The notes beneath the pieces are model-generated. The model was not told the origin of the DNA, searched no databases, and saw nothing but the letters and a program-made list of their open reading frames with translations. A DNA stretch of 64,000 nucleotides, taken from the NCBI RefSeq assembly GCF_000737515.1, contig NZ_CP006587.1:1-64000 (forward strand), read 5' to 3'. The stretch is from Hymenobacter sp. APR13. GTDB taxonomy: Bacteria; Bacteroidota; Bacteroidia; Cytophagales; Hymenobacteraceae. Below are positions 1-8,476 of the stretch, one piece after another (the first letter of the stretch is position 1; each line of letters opens with the position of its first letter). The translations under genes and the position numbers were made by a program.

Positions 1-11
1 CGCTTTCTGTT

Positions 12-731
12 ATGCGTTACCGCTACTTTTTACTGCCGGCGTTGCTGGTGCAGCTTGCCTGCACGGCCCAGGCCCAGCGCGCCAATGAAGGCGGCAAGCT
101 CAACAACTACGATTATGTCAACCGGGAGCTGGGCCGCAAGCGCGACGGCCAGGCCACTACTGGCAGCCCCTACCTGCTGCCGGACTGGGCGCTGGGCACG
201 GTAGCCATGCGCACCGGCAACGTGCAGCGCCAGCAGTGGCTGAAGTACGATCTGTCGGCAGCGCGCCTGCTGTGGCGCCGGCCCCAGGGCGACTCGGTGG
301 AGCTGTTCACGACGATGGTGCGCGAGTTTACGCTCCGCGACTCTGCCACCCACCAGACGCACGTGTTCCGGCTCTACCCCGAGGCCCGCACCGAGCTGCC
401 GGTGCTGCGCGCCACCTTTCTCGACGTGCGCTACGATGCGGGCCGCACGGCGCTGCTGCGCCACCTCACGCGGCAAAGCCAGACCCAGACCTCCAGCGGC
501 GCCCTGACGACCATCAAGAAGTCGGCGTGGAGCAACAAAACCGCTTACTACCTGAAGCTGCCCGACCAAACGCTGTTGCCCGTGCGCCTGAGCACCCGGA
601 GCGTACTGGATGCTCTGGCGCCACAATACCGGGAGCAGGCCGGCGCTTACGTTTCGCAGCAGCAGCTCAATCTGAGCAAGGAGGCCGATGTGGTGCGGCT
701 GCTGACTTACTACGACAGCCTGCAGCCTTAG
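12..731 (+). CDS. Secreted hypothetical protein
   Basis: This 239-residue protein begins with a clear signal peptide: a basic MRYR start, a hydrophobic stretch, then an Ala-rich AQAQ cleavage region near residue 22. It is therefore probably exported to the periplasm or beyond. The rest is soluble and rich in charged residues and Leu, with no motif I recognise and no T9SS tail. The frame is open back to the window edge, but the signal peptide supports the ATG at 12. High GC and codon use match the host flank. The function is unknown. Confidence 0.8.
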   Translation: MRYRYFLLPALLVQLACTAQAQRANEGGKLNNYDYVNRELGRKRDGQATTGSPYLLPDWALGTVAMRTGNVQRQQWLKYDLSAARLLWRRPQGDSVELFTTMVREFTLRDSATHQTHVFRLYPEARTELPVLRATFLDVRYDAGRTALLRHLTRQSQTQTSSGALTTIKKSAWSNKTAYYLKLPDQTLLPVRLSTRSVLDALAPQYREQAGAYVSQQQLNLSKEADVVRLLTYYDSLQP

Positions 732-762
732 CCGGCGGGCCCTGTATCTTTCCCGGGCGGGC

Positions 763-770
763 TACGTTTG
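763..770 (+). promoter_or_regulatory. Bacteroidota -7 promoter box
   Basis: TACGTTTG fits the Bacteroidota sigma-A -7 consensus TAnnTTTG and lies 28 nt upstream of the ATG at 799, in the short gap after the preceding gene. I see no convincing -33 element. Confidence 0.5.
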
Positions 771-798
771 CAAAAACTCAACCCTGATCCTCTCCTCC

Positions 799-1185
799 AT
801 GTCCACCAACCTCGACTACCTCGACCCCAACCTGCTGCCGCTGGAAGACAAGCTGAACGCTTACCTGGCGGCTGAAAAGGCCCTGCGGGCGGCCAACACC
901 GACAGCGCCAGCCTGCCGCAGCAGCAACAGCAGCAGGCCCTAGCGGCCGACGAATTTGAGCAGCGCTCCGTTGCCGGCAGCTTTCCGCAGCACGCCGAAG
1001 AAGTACGCGACCAACTCCAGAATCTGCAGCAAGACCTAGAGCGACTGCGCCACGAAATCCTGGCGCTGCTTCCCGTGCGCAACGAATGGGTGAAGGTCAA
1101 CCTGGGCTATGGCCCCAGCCGCGTTGGCGCTTTCGACCTTCCCGGCCAGCCGGCAGGCACTTATGAGCTGCGGGTAGTGCATTAG
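799..1185 (+). CDS. Small coiled-coil hypothetical protein
   Basis: This 128-residue soluble protein has a Gln-rich stretch at about residues 40-48. A strongly predicted amphipathic helix or coiled coil follows at about 65-95 (heptad-like Leu pattern, RDQLQNLQQDLERLRHEI). It ends in a short conserved-looking tail (VNLGYGPSRVGAFDLPGQP). No signal peptide or membrane segment is seen. It has its own -7 box upstream and a strong terminator downstream, so it is probably monocistronic. I do not recognise the family. Confidence 0.75.
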   Translation: MSTNLDYLDPNLLPLEDKLNAYLAAEKALRAANTDSASLPQQQQQQALAADEFEQRSVAGSFPQHAEEVRDQLQNLQQDLERLRHEILALLPVRNEWVKVNLGYGPSRVGAFDLPGQPAGTYELRVVH

Positions 1186-1209
1186 GCCGATTGCCTTCTT
1201 TGCCTGGGC

Positions 1210-1250
1210 AGCGCCCGGTAGCCACATGGGCTGCCGGGCGCTTTTGCTTT
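1210..1250 (+). terminator. Intrinsic terminator
   Basis: A 14-bp GC-rich stem (1210-1223 paired with 1229-1242, one G-T wobble) with a 5-nt loop is followed by a T-rich tract. It ends the host gene at 799-1185 and marks the last clearly host sequence before the prophage. Confidence 0.85.
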
Positions 1251-1280
1251 ATAAACACTTCATCATGTGGTCATTGGACA

Positions 1281-1326
1281 ACAAAAAAAGGACGACTAAT
1301 AGTCGTCCTCTTTCCCACAACCAAAA
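1281..1326. other. Candidate attL core
   Basis: This is the left copy of the 46-bp repeat. It contains a 19-nt hairpin (GGACGACT, AAT loop, AGTCGTCC) and then the 13-bp block CCCACAACCAAAA, which is identical in the right copy. Arm-type sites and the integrase gene follow inside the prophage, as expected for attL. The identical 13-mer is the most likely crossover region. Confidence 0.6.
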
Positions 1327-1389
1327 AGGGTAAAACTTTAAAAACCCCTCTAAATACACTTTAGAGGCACTTATTATTTTTAGTTTTGA

Positions 1390-1426
1390 GTTATATGGAA
1401 CACAAATTTGGGTTTTATGGAACACG
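1390..1426 (+). promoter_or_regulatory. Integrase arm-type binding repeats
   Basis: Two direct copies of GTT(A/T)TATGGAACAC lie at 1390-1403 and 1412-1426. Inverted copies of the same sequence occur near the right end (39161-39173, 39183-39195), plus a variant at 39212-39224. Repeats just inside both att sites are the usual arrangement for tyrosine-integrase arm sites. The left pair overlaps the int promoter, which suggests that integrase represses its own gene. Confidence 0.6.
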
Positions 1427-1438
1427 CGGTTACCTTTA
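1407..1438 (+). promoter_or_regulatory. Promoter of the integrase gene
   Basis: TTTG at 1407-1410 is separated by 20 nt from TACCTTTA at 1431-1438, close to the Bacteroidota -33/-7 consensus (TTTG, TAnnTTTG). It lies about 43 nt upstream of the integrase ATG and overlaps the arm-type repeats. Confidence 0.55.
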
Positions 1439-1480
1439 AAGTAGAATAGTAATCTTCTCACTTCATCCGGCTTATCCGAT

Positions 1481-3052
1481 ATGGCACGTCCTAAAGCAGA
1501 GTTTCCAACCATCACCACCATTCTTCGCGCTGATGGTAAGTATGCCACCCTGAAAAACAAGCCTATCCAGATTCGTTGGAGCTTTGGTACGGCGGGTAGC
1601 TTTAAGATTCCGACGCTGCATGATGCACATGATAAAGAGCTAGACAAATCCGGCTACCTGAAGCCTTCCAATCGTGTGGATAGGGAAACCATCAACCGCT
1701 ATCTTCAGGATATCAGAGACAGGCTAACAACCGCTTATAACCTGGTTGTAGCCGATGGTGTAATGGTTACTGATAAGCTGGTGAAAGAACGGTTTGAACA
1801 GCTCACCACCCTTGCGCAACAGCAGCAGGAAGAAGCAACCCGACTAGCTATCAAACGGGAGAAGTTTGAGCAGAAGCTAGCCGGTATGATAACCACGTTG
1901 CATGAAGAAGGCGCGGTTGAAGCGGTTGATGTGGTGATTCCCCGGCATGAATCCGCTATTGAGAAGTTGAAAGCGCAGATAGCTCACCATGAAGCAGAGC
2001 TATACAAAACCAAGCGCGAATACGACCTACTACCAGAGCCTGTAGAAGCTGAGGATGCGAAGCTTACCACATGGTTGATGAACTATGCACAACGGCAAGG
2101 GAAGAATACGCTAGCAGCCACTACCCTACGCACCTACACCAGCTTTGTAAGCACAGTTGCTAGGTTCCGACCTAACGTGTTGATCAATGAGGTTGATGAT
2201 AGCTACCTGATTGCGTTTCAGGACTGGTTAACGGATACACCTTCTATGATCCCCAAGTACTCTTATGTAAAAAAGCAGAAGGTAGAACAAGTTGGTTGGA
2301 CAGAAGGCAAAACCCGAACCAACGAAACAGTAGAGAATTATATCACTAAGATCAAATCCTGTTTAAAGTATTATCTAATACATGATGATAAGTTACCGGC
2401 TGGCATTAAAGTAAACACCAAATACCAGCGCTATGAATTTCTATTAGCAAAGAACAATGATGAAGTTATCACATTAGAAGAGGAAGAAATCTTAGCGCTG
2501 AAAGATCTACAGGTAACAAAGAATGACAGAAAGGCTCAGTTGCTACTACTGTTTCTGTGTGCTACTGGTTTACGTTGGTCTGATGCTATTACCATCACAT
2601 CAGCTAACATTAGCAACGGCTACATCAGAAAGAGTGTTAAAAAGACTGAGAAGAAAAGCACCGTAGTTCACATCAAACTGAATCCGATATCAGAATACGT
2701 TCTAGAACAATGTGAGTACGATATCAGCAAGATTGCAATGGAAGATTATTATGCAGTAGAACTAATGCGCGAACTGTGTAAACTAATTCCTAGTATGCAT
2801 GATAAGATAGAGTTGAAACGGATATCAGGAAGGAAAACAGACATAGTACAGGTTCCCCGTTGGTTTCGGGTAGGCACTCACACAGGCAGAAGAACACATT
2901 TGAACATACTGTTAGATTACAACGTCCCTGTTCACGCGGTAATGAGTATAGCTGGACACACCAACTTGGCTACGTTGGAAGGATACTTACAGGAACGTAG
3001 GACACTGAAAGAACACACGTTGAACATCTTCAACATCCCTAAGCAGAACTAA
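1481..3052 (+). CDS. Tyrosine-type phage integrase
   Basis: A 523-residue site-specific recombinase that would insert and excise the prophage. It has the Bacteroidota layout: an N-terminal arm-binding region, a long coiled-coil insert (about 110-190), a SAM-like core-binding domain (about 195-300) and a C-terminal catalytic domain. The catalytic residues are visible: Arg365 in TGLRWSD, His467 and Arg470 in HTGRR, His493 in AGHTN, and the nucleophile Tyr502. It lies directly inside attL, transcribed into the prophage, with arm-type repeats over its promoter. It appears intact. A strong terminator separates it from the convergent accessory gene. Confidence 0.95.
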   Translation: MARPKAEFPTITTILRADGKYATLKNKPIQIRWSFGTAGSFKIPTLHDAHDKELDKSGYLKPSNRVDRETINRYLQDIRDRLTTAYNLVVADGVMVTDKLVKERFEQLTTLAQQQQEEATRLAIKREKFEQKLAGMITTLHEEGAVEAVDVVIPRHESAIEKLKAQIAHHEAELYKTKREYDLLPEPVEAEDAKLTTWLMNYAQRQGKNTLAATTLRTYTSFVSTVARFRPNVLINEVDDSYLIAFQDWLTDTPSMIPKYSYVKKQKVEQVGWTEGKTRTNETVENYITKIKSCLKYYLIHDDKLPAGIKVNTKYQRYEFLLAKNNDEVITLEEEEILALKDLQVTKNDRKAQLLLLFLCATGLRWSDAITITSANISNGYIRKSVKKTEKKSTVVHIKLNPISEYVLEQCEYDISKIAMEDYYAVELMRELCKLIPSMHDKIELKRISGRKTDIVQVPRWFRVGTHTGRRTHLNILLDYNVPVHAVMSIAGHTNLATLEGYLQERRTLKEHTLNIFNIPKQN

Positions 3053-3077
3053 GCTACTACAGCCTTTCCAGATATAG

Positions 3078-3112
3078 AAAGAACCTCGCAGAACTATTCT
3101 GCGAGGTTCTTT
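3078..3112. terminator. Bidirectional terminator after integrase
   Basis: A perfect 16-bp stem with a CTA loop (3078-3093, 3097-3112) is flanked by A and T tracts. It lies between the convergent integrase and the leftward SIR2-like locus, so it can serve both. Confidence 0.85.
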
Positions 3113-3161
3113 CTTTTACTTAGCAGGACATAGAGCCTTGAAAATCCAGATTATCATCAAA

Positions 3162-3620
3162 TCAAACAATAAACTTGAAATACATTCTTGTTAATTTATC
3201 AATATTTTTCTTTTTTTCTTTTTCATCAATGTATGTTTTAATGTATTTCATTATGTACTCACCAAGATTATGAGCTTCATTAATTTTCTTTATTATGCCT
3301 TCATCATATATCACCAGCAGCCACTCAGGATCAAATTTATTATAATCAAAAGACTCAGGATCTATCAACATTAGTTGAAAATCAGAATATTCAACAGGCT
3401 CATTTAGCAACCTTTTTACATCTGCATTTACCCCATCCATAAAATTGATAATATTTGGGAAAAACACCGCTCTACCACGATCTATAAGCCCATTCTTAAC
3501 AATATTCTGAGGACTGCCTTTTACAGAATTTTTAATTGCTATATCTAAGAAATCTTGATAATCAATTATCTTATATCCACTTGCGTTGTAATAGAGAAAT
3601 TCATCAAAATTTTCCTTCAA
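3162..3620 (-). CDS. Probable C-terminal fragment of the SIR2-like gene
   Basis: A 152-residue frame with only a TTG start, low GC and no motif I recognise. Upstream it stays open back to 3644 and overlaps the end of the 665-residue frame. Removing one A from the A7 run at 3636-3644 joins the two in frame. The most likely reading is that this is the last ~160 residues of one large SIR2-like protein, split by a homopolymer indel, not an independent gene. A free-standing small partner protein remains possible. Confidence 0.5.
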   Translation of the reverse strand: MKENFDEFLYYNASGYKIIDYQDFLDIAIKNSVKGSPQNIVKNGLIDRGRAVFFPNIINFMDGVNADVKRLLNEPVEYSDFQLMLIDPESFDYNKFDPEWLLVIYDEGIIKKINEAHNLGEYIMKYIKTYIDEKEKKKNIDKLTRMYFKFIV

Positions 3621-3633
3621 GCTCTCAATAATT

Positions 3634-5631
3634 TTATTTTTTTAAACTTACCTTGATAGAATCACCACCCATATTCCATAAATACACTAAATACATTTTA
3701 TCAGAACGATTTACCTTCTGATGATTCATTATATTTAAAACAACAACTTCATCAGTAATTTTCTCAGGCATGTTGTTCTTAACATATACCCTATGTATAG
3801 ATCTAAAAAAATTTTCACTTCTCATTTCACTCATTTCTGAACCAACCCTCAATAAATTATACAAAATCTCCCAATTCAAGTGCTCCCCTTGTTTATCAAC
3901 AAATCCAGCTAACCCTGTAGTGAGCCTAAGCCTTTTGTTAGCACTGATATTTTCCAGAAATGTTATAATATTATTTGCAATATCAATTGCATCATCCTTC
4001 TCAATATCTATATAAGACAGTACAAATAAGCAATTATTAAAAACCGAACTATAAATACTTGTAAAATACAGATTATTTAGCTGCGAGTCTGTTACCCGAT
4101 TTGCAAATACATAACTAAATGTTTTTGAAACAGTATGATTAGAAAGCAAGAAATTTTTTACAGTAGCTACTGTCCACTTAGCTGTTTTATTATTAACAGG
4201 CAATGAATTAATATTAAGCTGATTCATCTTTTTCACTAAATTATCACTATTACAATAATGAATTATGGTTAGAATTATAAACGATGAAAACTCATTCATC
4301 TTCTGAACATATGATGTAGTCATTGACAAACTGAGCAACAAGGCTTCTACTGACCTCTGGCTTAATCTCTTATATTCATTATATGCATCATATATGATAC
4401 AGTTAGTATTCAGATAGACAAAGTACTTCATCATACGGGCTTCTAGTTCTACATGATGGAGTGCTCCACTAACTACGCCACCCCCCCCATGATATAACCA
4501 AAAAACATTATTTATTTGCTCAATTATCTCATCAATGTTATTTTCAAATATTCTGTTAAAATATTTATCCCGAATTTTTATAATAAAATCTCTTTGTTCA
4601 TCATCAATCTTAGTCAGCTTATTAACAAGATCATCAAGTTGGAATGATTTGATTTTGTTAATCAACTCGTATTTGTGTTTATAGTCCTCATCAATATTAT
4701 ATTTTACCAAATTACGCATAGTTTTAATATTACTCTTTGCCAAAAAGTAAGAAATATACTTCTCAGATTGCCAAGCTTTATTAGCTACTTCATCTAACAT
4801 TAATATACATTGGTGAAAATTACCCAACTTATAATGCATGTAACATAGCTCCATATCGTCATCAATTTTAGAAGCTGGCGAAACAGACATTAGAGATATG
4901 GAAGCAATACATTTGTCAAACTTAAGTGCAACGTAATCCGAAAGAGGATTTTCTATAGCTTCTTCTTTCTTCAACTCAATAGACAACTTCGGATATCCGT
5001 TAGGATATTGCAAATTGTGTCCATCACCTATCACACTTGTAATCATACTTGCATTAAGCTTTTTAATAATCCATTTTATCTTATACAACATATCAGCCTG
5101 CTTCTTTTTCGCAATAGTTGTCTCAGCCTTAAACTCAATAACCCCATCCCTAATATCTATCTCATCATAGAACAATCTGCTAATTGCTGGGTTTTTTATA
5201 CTATAAGTATAATCCAATACATAACCGTGTACATTTTCTTCATCTTTAACCCTGAATGGATAAAGTGAAATTAATTCTTTATAAGGCACACATGTAATAT
5301 CAGCAAATCTGTTCAGCGAGATAAACATTTGATCAACAATTGACTCTTTATGCAATCTTTCTTTAAAGAAATTATATTTATACAAAAATATTAAAAAGTC
5401 ATACAACGCTTTGCCTCTTTCAGAAAGCCTAGCAACTTCATCATCATATGAAATTAGATCAGATTTAATACTTGATACATATTCAGAAAAATAATTTACT
5501 GACTTATCATTAACATCTTTTTCATTTACTTCAAATCCGTCACTGTAAGATATAACATTTATACCTTTCCTCTTAAGATATTCCCTTTCCGATTCGTGCA
5601 TACTATCAGAAGCAGAAAATAGGTAAGCCAT
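3634..5631 (-). CDS. Middle fragment of the SIR2-like protein, large helical domain
   Basis: A 665-residue low-GC frame. Its first ~45 residues (YLFSASDS, EREYLKRKGINVISY) match the usual end of a SIR2-like domain, and the frame stays open upstream of its first ATG through ILGKNFQ and DPNLKAIVQTVRN. That is exactly the sequence missing from the truncated SIR2 frame upstream. The remaining ~600 residues are helix-rich without a motif I know, like the C-terminal sensor regions of large SIR2 antiphage proteins such as DSR1/DSR2. It therefore looks like the body of one gene broken by a frameshift near 5690-5700. Confidence 0.65.
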   Translation of the reverse strand: MAYLFSASDSMHESEREYLKRKGINVISYSDGFEVNEKDVNDKSVNYFSEYVSSIKSDLISYDDEVARLSERGKALYDFLIFLYKYNFFKERLHKESIVDQMFISLNRFADITCVPYKELISLYPFRVKDEENVHGYVLDYTYSIKNPAISRLFYDEIDIRDGVIEFKAETTIAKKKQADMLYKIKWIIKKLNASMITSVIGDGHNLQYPNGYPKLSIELKKEEAIENPLSDYVALKFDKCIASISLMSVSPASKIDDDMELCYMHYKLGNFHQCILMLDEVANKAWQSEKYISYFLAKSNIKTMRNLVKYNIDEDYKHKYELINKIKSFQLDDLVNKLTKIDDEQRDFIIKIRDKYFNRIFENNIDEIIEQINNVFWLYHGGGGVVSGALHHVELEARMMKYFVYLNTNCIIYDAYNEYKRLSQRSVEALLLSLSMTTSYVQKMNEFSSFIILTIIHYCNSDNLVKKMNQLNINSLPVNNKTAKWTVATVKNFLLSNHTVSKTFSYVFANRVTDSQLNNLYFTSIYSSVFNNCLFVLSYIDIEKDDAIDIANNIITFLENISANKRLRLTTGLAGFVDKQGEHLNWEILYNLLRVGSEMSEMRSENFFRSIHRVYVKNNMPEKITDEVVVLNIMNHQKVNRSDKMYLVYLWNMGGDSIKVSLKK

Positions 5632-5657
5632 TTGAAAATTCTTGCCTAATATATTTC

Positions 5658-6269
5658 TTACGGTTTGAACAATAGCCTTAAGATTAGGATCAAGAAGAAG
5701 CTGTACCCTATAAACAAAACAACCTTTGATGCGAATACTGATTTGATGAAGCTTTCCATAAGCGGATGACTAATACTATATTCCAAATAATCATCTTCTT
5801 TAAGAACCATATTTACATTGTCAATATCTCCATGCATCTTAATAAGCAAATTAGTGCCTGATGAATATGGAAAGTCTTTATCCTCTTTAATGATAGAGTA
5901 TGGTAGTGCCTCTGCACTTACAACTTGTTCTAGCAAATTGTCATAGTTGGTAGTAATTACATGCTCTGGCTTTAAGTCAAATATCCCTTTATGTATTCCA
6001 TTAGCAACAGAATTGTTAACACCTAGCACACTCCTTATTTTATCAATATATTCCTTTTCTTGTCTCTCATTGTAATACATCTGAGCAACTTTCAGATAGT
6101 CACCTTCACTATCTGGAACAGATATATCTTTTTTGAACTCATCAATCAACTTACCCCAAGCTGGTATGCCAGCATCTACAGAAATTCCAGCACCAGCGAA
6201 GACAACTAACTTTCTATTACTGATTGCATCCTTAAGCACTTTAATGTCAGCTAAAACACGGTTTTGCAT
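5658..6269 (-). CDS. SIR2-like NADase domain, truncated by frameshift
   Basis: A 203-residue N-terminal SIR2 domain. It shows the NAD-binding GAGIS (residues 26-30), ITTNYDNLLE (about 106-115), the catalytic His in KMHGDID (about 145) and GYSF near the end. After GYSF the frame runs into a non-homologous FLILILRLLFKP tail and stops, while the expected DPNLKAIVQ continues in another frame at a TTCTTCTT tract. In the known antiphage SIR2 proteins this domain depletes NAD+ to abort infection. It lies after the head genes, next to integrase, with its own host-type promoter, as expected of a prophage moron. As sequenced the product would be truncated. Confidence 0.8.
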   Translation of the reverse strand: MQNRVLADIKVLKDAISNRKLVVFAGAGISVDAGIPAWGKLIDEFKKDISVPDSEGDYLKVAQMYYNERQEKEYIDKIRSVLGVNNSVANGIHKGIFDLKPEHVITTNYDNLLEQVVSAEALPYSIIKEDKDFPYSSGTNLLIKMHGDIDNVNMVLKEDDYLEYSISHPLMESFIKSVFASKVVLFIGYSFFLILILRLLFKP

Positions 6270-6300
6270 TTGTATGAATCTAGTAGTGAATGATACGGTC

Positions 6301-6308
6301 CGAAGATA
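6301..6308 (-). promoter_or_regulatory. Host-type -7 box for the SIR2-like gene
   Basis: On the minus strand TATCTTCG resembles the host -7 consensus TAnnTTTG and ends about 32 nt before the ATG at 6269. It is unlike the GATATATAGG boxes of the late genes, which suggests expression in the lysogen independent of the lytic programme. Confidence 0.45.
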
Positions 6309-6331
6309 CCTACTCCTACTCTACTACCCTA

Positions 6332-7102
6332 CTAAAAGTCTAGCACACCCTGTGTAAACGTTGGTTTAGGTCGGTAGATCTGAGTGCATCTACAGTTGCA
6401 CCTTTCCGCACCAGACAAATCAGGATCACCGGGGAACTGGCATGTTTCACCACCGACAATGAAGGGTGCATTGATATCAACCCGTTGCCCACCGGCTTGT
6501 ATATGGCTGAATCTGGTACGCTTGTCAGTAGTAGTTAACCAGACCTTATCCAGCTTCAACCCACTGGTAGCAGCTCCACAGTAGCTACCGTAGTTCTGTG
6601 CGCCTATCAGCTCAGTACGGCTGATCACCTTCGCTCTACTCCTACTGAAGCTGGTAACCCTGTTGCGCAAGTTCTTAGCTGTTTCAGCAATACCAGCACC
6701 TGTATCCAGTGAAGTGGATAACACTTGCCTTACCTGCTTCCTGGTAGTGTTGGTGATAGCTACGATAGCCTTACTAGACTTAACCGCTATGAAGTTCTTA
6801 GCCAACCGCAACCACTCGTTTACTGGTAGAATCGGAAACGCTTTCTGAGTGCTGAGCTGATACAGATATTCAATCTTCGCTTCCTGTTGGATAACGGTTA
6901 GATATAGACTCTCCAAAGCTATTTTAAGGCTATTGGTTGATAGCACAGCAGCAGATAGAGTAACGCTACCAGTTAGTTCAAAGGATTCAATACACGGCTG
7001 CAAATCACGCAATAAAGCCTTCACTAGTTTCTTCTCATAACCAGCGGTTAATCTATCCAGTCGGGCTAATCGTTCGGCTATGTGTTGCTGTTCATTATTC
7101 AC
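6332..7102 (-). CDS. MuF-like minor head protein
   Basis: A 256-residue phage head morphogenesis protein of the Mu gpF/SPP1 gp7 type. The diagnostic C-terminal half is present: RTELIGAQNYG (about 160-170), W-x-T-T-T-D-K-R-T-R-x-SH (about 185-197), GQRVDINAPF, GGE, PGDP and the terminal NCRC. It normally binds the portal and helps assemble the procapsid. It lies downstream of the portal gene in the same orientation, separated by one copy of the 52-nt palindrome. The start is GTG at 7102. It is the last structural gene before the accessory and integration region. Confidence 0.88.
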   Translation of the reverse strand: MNNEQQHIAERLARLDRLTAGYEKKLVKALLRDLQPCIESFELTGSVTLSAAVLSTNSLKIALESLYLTVIQQEAKIEYLYQLSTQKAFPILPVNEWLRLAKNFIAVKSSKAIVAITNTTRKQVRQVLSTSLDTGAGIAETAKNLRNRVTSFSRSRAKVISRTELIGAQNYGSYCGAATSGLKLDKVWLTTTDKRTRFSHIQAGGQRVDINAPFIVGGETCQFPGDPDLSGAERCNCRCTQIYRPKPTFTQGVLDF

Positions 7103-7126
7103 TACTGCTTATATAATTTGATTACT

Positions 7127-7178
7127 GGACATCAACTTTGACTACTTTTATTAGAAAAACTATGCAAAGTTGATGTCC
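7127..7178. repeat. 52-nt palindromic repeat, copy 1
   Basis: Arms GGACATCAACTTTG and CAAAGTTGATGTCC enclose a conserved 24-nt centre. The copy lies between the portal stop and the MuF start on the minus strand. Near-identical copies are at 15240, 18886 and 38328. Confidence 0.9.
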
Positions 7179-7186
7179 AAGCCTAC

Positions 7187-8476
7187 TTAATCGGCTACTT
7201 CAGCATCACCAGCATCATAGGTATCTACTGGTTCAACCGGATTATCATCAATGGTTGCTGAGTAGGATAAACCAGCCGATCTAACGAAACCATCACCACC
7301 GGCAACCGCACTCAATCCAACCATCTTACGCTTTTCATTTTCCGTCATGAAAGTAGCGCTGTTAGCCGACGTGATAAGTTCTGATAGATTAGGTTTCAAT
7401 ACTTCAATACCACTGGTATCCAAATCAATGTATACTTCATCTTTGAAGAAGGGACCAACCAGATAATTCAACCCATCACGCAGTTCATGTAAGGTGCTGA
7501 TAACCGATTTGTATAACGCTTTGTGCGCTTCCGTAACGTTGTTGTAGGTGTTCTGCTTCGTGCCACTCAGCAGAATAGATGGGTAGCCCAACAGATCCGC
7601 AATCCTACCAGCATCGGCATTGATGCTATCCAGTAGCTGTAGCTCTACAGATGATAGCCCTAGCTGTACCTTACCTAGCTTCGTGTTAACGAAGGTGAAA
7701 TCCTTGTTGCGGGTAAATTCCTGCTTCAGATTTTCCTTCTGATCACTGGTGTAGCCTTCTGTGTCTGGTTCATCCTTGTATACAGCCGTTTTGGGACCAC
7801 CCTGCGCCAACTGTTCAATCTGTTGACGTAACGCGTAGTTATGACTTGTTAGAGGCAGTGTAGCGGCTACCAGGGGCGACAACCCATAGGTGCTATCATT
7901 CAGGTTGAATTTCTTCAGGTGCAGTACATCTGATGGCGCAAAAGATTCCCGGCTACCAGTGGCACTGATGAAACTGTAGCCTTCTACCCTACCCATCCAG
8001 CCAGACGCAACAGATACGCTGGTTGATTGCGGCATTACATGGAACTCCATAGGCTTGCCGGTATTCAACCCTTGCTGCACACGCAACACATACACAAACA
8101 GGTTACCTGTATGCAGATACGTTCCTAGCGCTTGCGTTACAAACTCACTCCAACTTTGGCGCGGGTTAGGTCGGTAAAGGATTTTAGACAACGGATGGTT
8201 AACTGCTTTCTTCGCGTTCTCATCTTTGGCATCCAAGTAGTAAACGTTCCAAGGAATAGATTTAGCCGTTTGCTGAATACTATTAACAATGGTGTAGAAT
8301 ACGCTATTGTATTCATCATTCTTAACTGAGTTATAATAACGAATCGGAACATTGTTGCTTACCTGATAAAGCGGTGCGGCTGGTTGTGGATACGATACAA
8401 CCGCTTTAGTTTCAGGTTCACCAGTTGCTTTTGATTCACCAGCAAAGACGCTTAATAGTTTGTCATAAAAATTCAT
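7187..8476 (-). CDS. Phage portal protein (HK97 type)
   Basis: A 429-residue portal protein forming the dodecameric DNA-entry vertex of the head. Recognisable features are NSVFYTIVNSIQQTAKSIPW near the N-terminus (about 55-75), HPLSKILYRPNP followed by YLHTGNLFVYVLR, the H-x-MP block, LHLKKFN and YGLSPL at mid-protein, and DSINADAGRIADLLGYPSILL toward the C-terminus. Length and motif order fit the HK97 portal family. The start codon overlaps the end of the terminase large subunit gene, so TerS, TerL and portal are translationally linked. Confidence 0.93.
   Translation of the reverse strand: MNFYDKLLSVFAGESKATGEPETKAVVSYPQPAAPLYQVSNNVPIRYYNSVKNDEYNSVFYTIVNSIQQTAKSIPWNVYYLDAKDENAKKAVNHPLSKILYRPNPRQSWSEFVTQALGTYLHTGNLFVYVLRVQQGLNTGKPMEFHVMPQSTSVSVASGWMGRVEGYSFISATGSRESFAPSDVLHLKKFNLNDSTYGLSPLVAATLPLTSHNYALRQQIEQLAQGGPKTAVYKDEPDTEGYTSDQKENLKQEFTRNKDFTFVNTKLGKVQLGLSSVELQLLDSINADAGRIADLLGYPSILLSGTKQNTYNNVTEAHKALYKSVISTLHELRDGLNYLVGPFFKDEVYIDLDTSGIEVLKPNLSELITSANSATFMTENEKRKMVGLSAVAGGDGFVRSAGLSYSATIDDNPVEPVDTYDAGDAEVAD

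Noticed and set aside
1249..1647. Minus-strand frame beginning around attL with FWLWERGRLL, matched by FWLWERERLL at 38873-39322
   Set aside because: The shared peptide comes from the att repeat with its hairpin. Substitutions follow base pairing in the stem, and neither frame has support as a gene.
5685..5705. Programmed frameshift joining the SIR2 frames
   Set aside because: The TTCTTCTT tract does not form an X-XXY-YYZ slippery site in the required frame, and the A7 site at 3636 needs a shift that its heptamer does not give. Indels explain it better.
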